DNA of 64,000 nt from an uncultured Planctomyces sp. (lineage in GTDB: Bacteria; Planctomycetota; Planctomycetia; Planctomycetales; Planctomycetaceae): the NCBI GenBank assembly GCA_937904325.1, contig CALGTK010000376.1, positions 46,871 to 110,870 of the forward strand, read 5' to 3'. Of this stretch, positions 1 to 9,016 are shown piece after piece. Both the position numbers and the translations under genes were made by a program. The notes beneath the pieces were generated by a model. That model worked only from the letters and a program-made list of their open reading frames with translations. It made no database searches and had not been told where the DNA came from. Within the stretch, counting starts at the first letter, position 1. Every line of letters begins with the position of its first letter.

Positions 1-265
1 CAAGCACGGACCGTGTCCAGAAAATGGCGCGCTCAGCTCCGGCATTGAAACCTTCGGGGTCGAATAACGCTCCCTGGTCGTGATTGCCAAGCAACGAAGT
101 CGTGCAGTGCTCGCGAACCCGGTCGATACATTCACGTGGGTTAGGGCCGTATCCGACGATATCGCCGAGACAGTAGATCTCGTCAATCTTCTGCCCTTTG
201 ATGTCGGCAAGCACCGCTTCAAGGGCGTCGAGATTTCCATGAATGTCGCTAAAGATCGCTCTCAA
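1..265 (-). CDS. Metallophosphoesterase (calcineurin-like), C-terminus cut off by window edge
   Basis: Reverse-strand translation from a TTG at 265: (M)[68 protein letters not shown]; contains DIHGN, GDxVGYGP and GNHD motifs. Confidence 0.85.
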   Translation of the reverse strand, partial: MRAIFSDIHGNLDALEAVLADIKGQKIDEIYCLGDIVGYGPNPRECIDRVREHCTTSLLGNHDQGALFDPEGFNAGAERAIFWTRSVL

Positions 266-1101
266 GGGAGAACTCCGTACAAGTTGCGAAACCTGTGATT
301 ACACAGGCCCGCAACCTGATTTAAATAGCGGCCTGTCAAAAAAAGACACGGCCGAAGCCGCAACATTCGAAATTCCGCTCAATCGCGAATCAACACGCGA
401 CAGCATCGTCGAATGCGAAAACAGTTAGAAACGTATCCCCGACTATCTCGGCATTCTCTGGCCGAACTCGATCAGATTTCGCCAAACCTTCGCACAATAC
501 GAAAAACCGGATTACGAAGTCGGTTTGGAATCTTAGTTGAGCGGCGCAGAACCGGTCAAGCAGGCCGAATTGCTACACATCGGCTGGAAATCCGCAAACA
601 GACGCTCGAATCTTACATCTAACACTGAAGAAGTCTGAACGCCACGTTGTCAGCTTTCATTGATGCTCACTCGCCCGGCCGAAACACCATAACTAAGGCA
701 CATCCCGGAAGCCATTCATGTCTGTTGTGCCGGTTTGGCAAGCTCTTTTACAGATTCTTGACCGCGTGTCTTAATCAGCATCGGCCTGTCAACGCTCGGA
801 AGCGCAACTGCGTCAAAGCTCGCCCGAACGGTAGCACACAGGAGTTCACTGACTATGCCGATGGCGCAGTTTCGCCGGCCGTACAACGTGACACTTCCGC
901 CGAGTTGCACAACCTGGACGAGCATGATGCCAAATCTCGACAGTGTTTTGTTGACGACTCACCACCCTGGTCCAGGTTTCAACAAGAGACGGCATCCAGC
1001 CATGGGGCGCACCTGCCGAACGAACGACTATGGCGATTGTGACGGACAAAGTGAGCGATTAACTCACTGCATCCTCGCGACAACGCTGAAAGAAAGAAGC
1101 C

Positions 1102-2499
1102 ATGAAGAATAATCACGGTTCACTGCTGGTGGTTGACGACGATCAACACATCCTCGAAGCCATGGCTGATTACCTGCGTGGTCTGGGCCATCGAACAGAA
1201 ACCGCTTCGACCTGTCAGCAGGCAATTGATCGAATGGCAGAATTCCCGTTCGAAGTCGTCATCTGCGATGTCAATCTGCCGGACCAGGACGGTTTCCACC
1301 TGTTGGAATGGGCAACGCAAAACAGTCCAGAGAGCTCGGTCATCATGCTGACCGGGTACGGAACGATCGAAAGCGCCGTTGAAGCCATTCGGGTCGGTGC
1401 CTTCGACTACTTAACCAAGCCCGTCATCGACGACGAACTTAACCTCGCCATCCAGCGAGCACTCGGTCAGCGAGCCATCGTCGAAGAGAATAAGAGTCTG
1501 CGCAAGCAACTCAACGAACGATTCGGTCTCTCAAACATCGTCGGTCGCGATTACAAAATGCAGAAGATGTTCGACCTGATCGAAAGCGTCGCCGACACAC
1601 GAGCAACGGTCATGGTGCTCGGCGAAAGCGGCACCGGAAAAACGATGACCGCGCGAGCCGTCCATCAACTCAGCTCCCGCGGCGATCAGGAATTCGTTGA
1701 AGTCGCGTGTGGTGCCCTGCCTGACACATTGCTCGAAAGTGAACTTTTCGGACATGTCGAAGGTGCATTCACCGGAGCTACTCACGACAAAATTGGTAAG
1801 TTCCTGCAGGCCGACGGCGGCACGATTTTCCTCGACGAAATCGCAACCGCGTCACCGAGCCTGCAGGTCAAGCTGCTGCGAGTCCTGCAGGATCGTGAAT
1901 TCGAACCAGTCGGCGGAACGACCACCCACAAGGTCGACGTTCGCCTGATCCTGGCAACTAACGACGACCTCGAAGAACGCGTCCGAGCTGGAACGTTCCG
2001 ACAAGACCTCTTTTATAGAATCAACGTGATCTCAATCACGCAACCGCCTCTTCGAGAACGTATGGGTGACATTCCACTCCTCGTTGAACACTACATCGGC
2101 GAAATGAACGAGCGAAATGGCAAAGACGTCAAACGATTTGACGAATCCACGCTGCAGCTCATGCAACGTTACAACTGGCCGGGCAACGTTCGCGAACTGG
2201 TCAACGTTGTCGAGCGAGCCGTCGTGCTGGCACGAAACGAAACCGTCATGGTTGACGACCTGCCAGAGAACATCCGTCGCGATGATCCAAACCGCAATAC
2301 TCTGGAACTCCCCGGTTCTGCAGGATCATTGCGGTCGGCACTCGTCATACCAGAGCGCCAGATCATTTTGAACGCACTGGAGCAGCACGGCTGGAACCGC
2401 CAAAAGACTGCCGCAGCGTTGAGCATCAACCGAACGACGCTCTACAAAAAGATGAAGAAGTACGACATCAGCTTCGAAAAACAACTCGCCGAGTGCTAA
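1102..2499 (+). CDS. Sigma-54-dependent response regulator (NtrC family: receiver + AAA+ + Fis-type HTH)
   Basis: Receiver start [18 protein letters not shown], Walker [15 protein letters not shown] sigma-54 loop, C-terminal [26 protein letters not shown]. Confidence 0.95.
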   Translation: MKNNHGSLLVVDDDQHILEAMADYLRGLGHRTETASTCQQAIDRMAEFPFEVVICDVNLPDQDGFHLLEWATQNSPESSVIMLTGYGTIESAVEAIRVGAFDYLTKPVIDDELNLAIQRALGQRAIVEENKSLRKQLNERFGLSNIVGRDYKMQKMFDLIESVADTRATVMVLGESGTGKTMTARAVHQLSSRGDQEFVEVACGALPDTLLESELFGHVEGAFTGATHDKIGKFLQADGGTIFLDEIATASPSLQVKLLRVLQDREFEPVGGTTTHKVDVRLILATNDDLEERVRAGTFRQDLFYRINVISITQPPLRERMGDIPLLVEHYIGEMNERNGKDVKRFDESTLQLMQRYNWPGNVRELVNVVERAVVLARNETVMVDDLPENIRRDDPNRNTLELPGSAGSLRSALVIPERQIILNALEQHGWNRQKTAAALSINRTTLYKKMKKYDISFEKQLAEC

Positions 2500-2512
2500 A
2501 CAAATTGTGAAT

Positions 2513-2776
2513 TCATCGCTGAAATCTGATCAACTGCCGAAACCGTTGTTGCAATGGGTTCGGCAGTTTTTCGTTGCCCGACTGGCTACAACGAGAGTAG
2601 ACGATCACGACTAATCGCCATCGACAATTGCTCCACCAGCCTGAAGTACACATCGCGACAAAGGCTCCAATATCGATACTTTTGAATAGAAGTCGAACGC
2701 GACTGTCCGCAAACAGAATGTTTACTCCGCCAGCGTAAAAGCTGTTGGCATCCTGAATGTTGATCAATTTCACCAC
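2513..2776 (-). pseudogene. DUF1559 (prepilin-type, H-x-D-G) C-terminal relic
   Basis: NSFYAGGVNILFADSRVRLLFKSIDIGAFVAM resembles the conserved DUF1559 tail HxGGVNVLFADGSVRF...; no upstream prepilin-like part in frame. Confidence 0.55.
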
Positions 2777-2904
2777 GGCCGGCCGAATGACCGTGACACC
2801 GGCTGACAGTCGCCCCTTTACTTAAAAAAACTTATCAGGATCGACCCGGCCGGTTCCATCGGCGCATCTCAAATCGCAAAAAACGAATGACTGCTCATCG
2901 ATTA

Positions 2905-3235
2905 AAGTATATCTTCAGCGAGCCTTTTGAGCGGGCGCAGGCTCTTATCGACAACCCACCACAGAATTGAAATCCGAACGTTGACCGAACATCTGATAAC
3001 CATTCCGAGCAGCCATATCAGGCCGCTAACTGCGAGAACAATCGGTACAGTCTCGCTGGCAACGACCTGGGTGACTTTGCGTCGGTTGGGAAAAACGAAC
3101 GAGTCAACACATCCTGCGTCATGCCCTTGCGACCCAGGTTGCGACGAATCCTGCAGGAGCTCTTCTTCGACGTGCGGCAGAAACTGAATTCGAGCGCAAC
3201 GTCCAGGCCGTCCGTCAGGTTAGTCAGTACCTGCA
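2905..3235 (-). pseudogene. Sensor histidine kinase N-terminal relic
   Basis: Reverse-strand translation of this region gives ...QFLPHVEEELLQD...ETVPIVLAVSGLIWLLGMVI...RISILWWVVDKSLRPLKRLAEDIL then stop; TM segment plus HAMP-like SLRPLKRLAEDI, no kinase core downstream. Confidence 0.55.
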
Positions 3236-3329
3236 AATCCGGGGACGCTTATCGCACCGTCAATTCCGGGAAGGTCTCCCGTCTCAAGCCACCGCGACCT
3301 CTACCAGCCCCTCATCGCCCAGTCTGAGC

Positions 3330-3775
3330 TGGTAGTACTCGGGACGAATGTTCCACGCGAATTCCTGCATGCGGCACTTTGAAACTCGATGCGAACTTCG
3401 ACTACGTTGCTGTGAGCGTACGAGTGACCTGTTTCGATGCCGTGTTAATCCGAAGGTTTCCGTCCTCGAACATCGGGTTCAGTTTGTCATACCGACATCG
3501 CACCAGCACGTTGACCCGAGCGAATAACTCGTCGAAAGAAAAAAGTTTGATGAGGTGATCATCATTCCCGGCGTTCAGTCTGACGACTCGGTTTTCAACC
3601 TCGCCTTTGGCCGTCCGAATGAGAATCCCGACCCCCGCCCCAGGTATTATGAAGCTGCTTGAGAATGACCATTCCTGACTCTGCCGGAAGCATCAGGTCG
3701 AGGTTGATGGCGTCGTGGGTATTGTTCTGCGCATGCCACAAATCTTCGCGACCAACAGAAGGCGCATCAAGACTC
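3330..3775 (-). pseudogene. OmpR-type response regulator relic (frameshifted)
   Basis: Reverse strand: DAINLDLMLPAESGMVILKQLH in one frame, then VGILIRTAKGEVENRVVRLNAGNDDHLIKLFSFDELFARVNVLVR in another; receiver-domain pattern (LDLMLP...TAKGEVEDRV.GL.AGADDYL.KPF.F.EL.AR). Confidence 0.65.
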
Positions 3776-3890
3776 CTGTAGAGCTTCGAAGCTTTCGAAC
3801 ATCCAGAAACGCCGCCGCGTCAGACGATGAATACATCCGAGCTAATCGTTGTTCTCGAATATTGAAACTTAATCAAAAAGCGTCTCGAAA

Positions 3891-4601
3891 ATGACAGAAC
3901 GGGTAAAAATCTGCCAAGTCGTTCTCAAATCTCAAAACGGCCAAACGCTCACTGGAGCTCGTGTTCCGCCACATCAAGAAACGTCTCAGCAACCACTAAA
4001 CAGGTCGCAATGCAGCCGACTGTTCAATCGCCAACGCGGCAAGATAAACGACGTACCAATCCATTCTGCATTCGACGTCGGCGGTCAGGTCGAACAAGTC
4101 GAATCGCCACTGTTTCACTTTTCCAAGGCCACCATCTCGGTAAAAGTAAAACAATTCAACAACTGGACAGACGAGCTCTCTGTCAGCCGATTCGAAAAAA
4201 ACAAGTACCGATCGCCCTGAGCCCTGCTCTTCTATCTTCCCTTCGCCTTTCTGATAACGTTCTTCTTCAAACGACAATTCGTAAACGGGTGGGTCGGATT
4301 TATTGGCAGCGTCTGCATGGTCTTTTACGCATTCCTGAAAGACGCGAAAAGCTACGAACATACCCGCCACGTGGCGCTGAGTGGCGCCAACCTCATGGCA
4401 CAAATGCTGGCCACTGACGGACAGCCACCAGGCAAGCTCACGCCGAAATCCGCCTGCAACGAAAATCCGGCATCGGAACAGGACAACGGCGATCAGCGCT
4501 GCCTGACCAAAACTCGTTCTCGCTATGAGTCTGACGAGAACCACCAATGGACACCGACAAACACGAATGACGAATTGAGGATTTGTGTCTACTCACGTTG
4601 A
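3891..4601 (+). pseudogene. Hypothetical membrane protein ORF interrupted by an in-frame TGA (4218-4220)
   Basis: ORFs 3891..4220 and 4317..4601 share a frame; reading through the TGA gives ALLFYLPFAFLITFFFKRQFVNGWVGFIGSVCMVFYAFLKDAKSYEH with two TM-like segments. Confidence 0.35.
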
Positions 4602-5365
4602 TCCGTGGTTCTTTCTCTGGTCAGGCGCTCCGCCGATAGTGTGGCACCAAGTTGCAGCAACTGCCGCGCACTTTGGAAGTCTTCACCGGCCAACGCTGAA
4701 AGAACCATTGCCTCGCCCGTTGATGGATGGCTGACTTGCAACTCGCTGGCGACAAGCATTAGTCGGCGGATTCCAAACTCAGTTTCGATGAGCTGGTTCA
4801 CTCGATTATCACCGTGCTTGATGTCTCCAATGATGGGATGGGCGATGTGCTTGAGGTGTCGCCTGATCTGGTGACGCCTTCCCGTTCGCGGAGTCACCCG
4901 TAGAAACGAGAAGCGACTTGTCGGATACTTCCCCGCTGAGATTGGCAACTCCGATCTCGCCAACGTTTCAAACTCCGTGATCGCTGCCTTCGCCGGCTTG
5001 TCTGCAGCGGTCTCCACCGGCGTCGCAATTCTGTCGTACGGTTCTTTAAGCGGCATGTCGATCGTGCCGGTGTCATCCGTATAGCCACGAACAATCGCGT
5101 GGTAAGTCTTTGCGACTTCCCGCCGCTCAAACTGAGTCGTCAGTACTCGAGCCGCATCGGAATTTAACCCAAAGATCAGAACTCCCGACGTTGCCCGATC
5201 AAGTCGATGGACTGTGAAAACTCGTTGGCCGAGTTGCCGGCCCAGCGTCCGTACAACGTTTTCCCTCTCGCGTGTCGCGACAAAACTTCGATGTACAAGC
5301 AGGTCCGGCGGCTTGTTAACAGCCACGCATTTGTCGTCGAGATATAGAATCTCAAGTTCGTTCAT
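4589..5365 (-). CDS. RluA/TruC family tRNA/rRNA pseudouridine synthase
   Basis: HRLDRATSGVLIFG catalytic motif; N-terminus MNELEILYLDDKCVAVNKPPDLLVHRS typical of TruC-like enzymes. Confidence 0.9.
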   Translation of the reverse strand: MNELEILYLDDKCVAVNKPPDLLVHRSFVATRERENVVRTLGRQLGQRVFTVHRLDRATSGVLIFGLNSDAARVLTTQFERREVAKTYHAIVRGYTDDTGTIDMPLKEPYDRIATPVETAADKPAKAAITEFETLARSELPISAGKYPTSRFSFLRVTPRTGRRHQIRRHLKHIAHPIIGDIKHGDNRVNQLIETEFGIRRLMLVASELQVSHPSTGEAMVLSALAGEDFQSARQLLQLGATLSAERLTRERTTDQRE

Positions 5366-5973
5366 AACGCACAGGAGCGGCCTGGCCGCGAGGTTAGATC
5401 ACAAATTGAGCCGCACTCTAACGACCGCAGAGAAAATCGGCAGCGAACAGGATCCATTCTCCTTTTGAGATCCTACTTGTTTCAGCCGAAGATCTTCATA
5501 ACCGCCCTGCGAAGACTTTCGTGGACGCACTCAAATATCCAGTTTCGACGAGTCCTGATCAACTGCTGACCGAATAATTTATTCCATGCATCCAGCACCG
5601 CACGCGCCACGGCCCACCGACGCCGAACTGGAAAATCTGCGAACCCTTGTGCCCCTTCAGACTGAGCACCGTCCGATACATCCATGATGAACTGAGTCAA
5701 CACGCGACGTCGTCTACACACCATACAGAAGCACATGCAAATCATGACCGACAAGACGTTGCTGATCCGCGACGAGTCAGCACAATCGCACATTTATCGA
5801 GTAAAGCAGAAGTAAACAGTGACTCAGAAACAGAGAGTGCAGGGTCTGATTTCGCGAGCGTTCGGAGGGCCGACCTAGAAACTGGCCATGCAGACTTTTG
5901 TTTTCAAAGAAGGCGCCTGCCCATAAAATCGCCGTTAGTCGACAGTTCCTTGACAAGATGGAAGGCGGGCCAA

Positions 5974-6138
5974 ATGAGTAATCCCGCACTAATGTTGAGT
6001 CACCTTTTTGTTGAAACGCTCGGCAGGTCGCTCATTCATTTTCTCTGGCAGGGAATTCTCATGGCGACTCTCGCCGCCGTCGTACTTGTCATACTGAAAA
6101 CGCGTCGGCATCTCTTCGATACTTCGTCGACGACCTGA
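5974..6138 (+). pseudogene. M56/BlaR1-type N-terminal fragment
   Basis: MSNPALMLSHLFVETLGRSLIHFLWQGILMATLAAVVLVILKTRRHLFDTSSTT* resembles the M56 first TM segment (LGRSLIHFLWQG); stops after it. Confidence 0.5.
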
Positions 6139-6227
6139 CCTCAGCGAAAATTAAATCGCCGCAGGGCGGGCATCACCCAACGAAACAACAACGATTGGCG
6201 GGCAGTGACGAGGCTGCCGCTGGGTTT

Positions 6228-7406
6228 TCAGCGTGCTGCCAACGGCAGCCAGACACTATTCGCTTTACTGCTGGCAATCGTTTGCTCGATGAAGCGGACA
6301 CCTTCCAGACCGTCGTACACGTTCGGGTAAATCGTCGAACGAGGATCACGATCCCCACCAACCACTCGCCAGATCATGTCGTCGTAGGCCGACGAGTACA
6401 CATTGGCGAACGCTTCGAAGAACGCCTCGGGATGCCCACCTGGAATACGGCACGCGGCGTTTCCGGAATCGTTCATGTGAGCCTGTCCTGGAGCGCGATC
6501 GTAGATTCGCTGAGGCTGCCCCGTCTGGCGAATCGTCAACGAATCAGGTTCTTCCTGCCGCCATGACAGCGATGCTTTGTCCCCGTCAATTTCGATCGAA
6601 AGATCGTTGAGCCGCCCGTGAGTAACCTGGCTGACCGTCACCATGATCAGTGCGTCGTTCAAGCATCGCACCAACGCATGCCCATAATCATCAAGCTGTC
6701 GCCCTGAAAACGTTGTCAACTTGCCAAGCACTTCGGCAGGCTGCAGACCGCTCATGTACCGCGCGAGGTTATAAGCGTGTGTGCCAACGTCACCGATCGT
6801 CGCTCCTGGCCCGTTCCTGCGAGGGTCGTCTTTCCAGGTTCCGCGTTCGGCGGGTTGCGTCGGATCAACAGCCCACATCCAACCCTGGACATAGTTGGCA
6901 CGCACCGCTCGAATTTCACCCAGCTCATCCGCAGCGATCATCTCCCTCGCCTGACGGACCATCGGGTAGCCCGTGTAGTTGTGAGTCAGCGCGAAGACTG
7001 CTCCGGTCTCTTCAACGAGCCGAACCAGCGTTTCCGCATCGGCAGTATTCGTCGTCATCGGCTTGTCGCACAGGACGTTGAAACCGGCTGCCAGCGATGC
7101 CTTGGCCATAGGGAAATGCAGAAAGTTCGGCGTGGCGATACTGACGAAGTCAACGCGTTCGTCGTCAGGCCGAGCGGCTTCGGTTACCAGCATTTCTTCC
7201 CACGACGCGTACGCTCGCGCGGGGTCGACTCCGAAAGCCAGCGCCGTCTCGCGCGACCGATCCATTGACGACGAAAAAGCTCCGGCAACCAGCTCGGCTC
7301 GACCATCAAGCTGCGCTGCCGTGCGGTGCACTTTTCCGATAAATCCAGCACCGCCGCCGCCGATCAGGGCCATTCGGAGTTTTCGATTGAGTGAAGCATT
7401 CAACAT
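6228..7406 (-). CDS. Gfo/Idh/MocA family oxidoreductase
   Basis: Rossmann start LRMALIGGGGAGFIGKVH, CDKPMTTN motif, GDVGTHAYNLARYMSG. Confidence 0.93.
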   Translation of the reverse strand: MLNASLNRKLRMALIGGGGAGFIGKVHRTAAQLDGRAELVAGAFSSSMDRSRETALAFGVDPARAYASWEEMLVTEAARPDDERVDFVSIATPNFLHFPMAKASLAAGFNVLCDKPMTTNTADAETLVRLVEETGAVFALTHNYTGYPMVRQAREMIAADELGEIRAVRANYVQGWMWAVDPTQPAERGTWKDDPRRNGPGATIGDVGTHAYNLARYMSGLQPAEVLGKLTTFSGRQLDDYGHALVRCLNDALIMVTVSQVTHGRLNDLSIEIDGDKASLSWRQEEPDSLTIRQTGQPQRIYDRAPGQAHMNDSGNAACRIPGGHPEAFFEAFANVYSSAYDDMIWRVVGGDRDPRSTIYPNVYDGLEGVRFIEQTIASSKANSVWLPLAAR

Positions 7407-7549
7407 TATTTTTCGCCTAGTCGCTTTGAAAGTCCCGCAAAATTTGCGAGGCTCGTTGCACTCTTAAACGTGAGCGGAAAGACTACAAGTGCGACGTTTC
7501 CATAACCACTCGCGTGACCGTCTTTCTGCTTCCCGACAGGAGTTCGAAC

Positions 7550-8884
7550 ATGTCCCATCGATTGACCCGACGTTCCTTTATTCAAAGTGCTGCCGCAGCG
7601 GGCTTCGGCCTTCCATTAATTCGGACCAACGCGTTTGCCAGCGAGAACGACCAACTACACGTTGGCTGCGTTGGAGTCGGCGGCAAGGGCTGGTCTGACA
7701 TGATGGAAACGGCCAAGAGTCCGCATGTCACGATCCAGGCTATTTGCGATATCGACGACAGTGCGAAACATCTTGGACGAGCGGCCGAACAGTTCCCAAA
7801 GGCGACGAAGTATTCTGATTGGCGAACGCTTCTTGACAAGGAAAAGCTCGACGCACTCATCGTTTCAACGCCCGACCACATGCATGCTCCCGTCGCCCTC
7901 AGCGCGATTCAGCGAGGTCTTCATGTATATTGCCAGAAGCCGCTGACGCATACCGTTCGCGAAGCTCGAGTTCTCAGCGACGCTGCAAAGAAGGCCGGCG
8001 TCGTCACGCAAATGGGCAACCAGATTCAGGCCTACGCCGAATATCGTTCTGCCGTGCAGCTCGTTCATGACGGAGCTATCGGCAAGGTCAAAGAGGTCTT
8101 CTCGTGGCAGTCCGGTAGCCCACGTTGGAGAATCATCAGCGACCGCCCGGAAGGCGGCGACCCGGTTCCAAAGAGCGTCAAGTGGAACAATTGGCTCGGC
8201 GTTGCTCCCGAACGTCCTTACAAGAAAGAAATCTATCACCCGTTCAACTGGCGAGACTGGCAGGATTTCAGCAACGGCCAGCTCGGCGACTTTGGCTGCC
8301 ACATTCTTGATCCGGTTTCGATGGCCATCGGCCTGACCGCTCCGACATCGATTACCGCCGAGGCTCCACCAATCAACTCGGAAACGTGGACGCACTCGGC
8401 GCGGGTCAAATACGTCTTCCCTGGCAACGAGCGAACGGCGGAGTCAACCATCAACCTTACCTGGATCGACGGTCCGGGCCACAAACCCGTGAAGGAGCTT
8501 GCCGGAATTATCGACGAATCAAAACTGCCCGGCGCAGGTTCTGTTTTGATCGGCGAAAAGGGCTCGCTGCTGATCCCTCACGTTGGAGTTCCAAAGCTAC
8601 TGCCCGAAGAAAAATTTGTCGATTACGAGAAGCCAGAACTCGAACGACTCAGCCACTACGTACTATGGGCTGATGCCTGCCGAGGGGAAGGCACCACAAA
8701 CTCCAACTTCGGCTACGCCGGCAACCTGACGGAAACCATTCTGCTCGGCACAATCGCCATCCGATTGCGCGGGACGGAACTGAAGTGGGACGCCGCCGCA
8801 CAGAAACTTATCGGACACGCGCAGGCTGAAAATCTGCTCTCCAAACCGTACCGCAAGGAATGGGCTGTGGCTGGGCTTTCTTAG
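7550..8884 (+). CDS. Gfo/Idh/MocA family oxidoreductase with Tat-type signal
   Basis: MSHRLTRRSFIQSAAAAGFGLPL Tat-like leader; LHVGCVGVGGKG; YCQKPLTH; GDFGCHILDPVSMAI. Internal Met chosen as start. Confidence 0.93.
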   Translation: MSHRLTRRSFIQSAAAAGFGLPLIRTNAFASENDQLHVGCVGVGGKGWSDMMETAKSPHVTIQAICDIDDSAKHLGRAAEQFPKATKYSDWRTLLDKEKLDALIVSTPDHMHAPVALSAIQRGLHVYCQKPLTHTVREARVLSDAAKKAGVVTQMGNQIQAYAEYRSAVQLVHDGAIGKVKEVFSWQSGSPRWRIISDRPEGGDPVPKSVKWNNWLGVAPERPYKKEIYHPFNWRDWQDFSNGQLGDFGCHILDPVSMAIGLTAPTSITAEAPPINSETWTHSARVKYVFPGNERTAESTINLTWIDGPGHKPVKELAGIIDESKLPGAGSVLIGEKGSLLIPHVGVPKLLPEEKFVDYEKPELERLSHYVLWADACRGEGTTNSNFGYAGNLTETILLGTIAIRLRGTELKWDAAAQKLIGHAQAENLLSKPYRKEWAVAGLS

Positions 8885-9016
8885 GGCTCCAACTCGGCCT
8901 GACCAGACATCCTGACCTGGTGCAAATCCGCAGAGACACCTGGATTAGCAAAGTTTCTCTCTGTGGACCTTTGCGTCTTCGCGTCATGTCAGATAGTTAA
9001 GACAGCCCGGTAAAAA

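Noticed and set aside
300-1100. Several overlapping small ORFs upstream of the response regulator (413..622, 647..1042, 716..925, 855..1112)
   Set aside because: Short, mutually overlapping, no family-like motifs; treated as non-coding or too degraded to call.
4218-4220. Possible selenocysteine (TGA) readthrough in the 3891-4601 ORF
   Set aside because: No recognised selenoprotein family context or adjacent redox motif, and no SECIS-like structure I could support; a nonsense mutation is simpler.
3996-4547. 183-aa minus-strand ORF opposite the split membrane ORF
   Set aside because: The plus strand gives more plausible TM-type protein sequence; no family recognised for the minus-strand ORF.
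5482-5793. 103-aa minus-strand ORF possibly from a transposase or regulator
   Set aside because: No motif strong enough to support any family.
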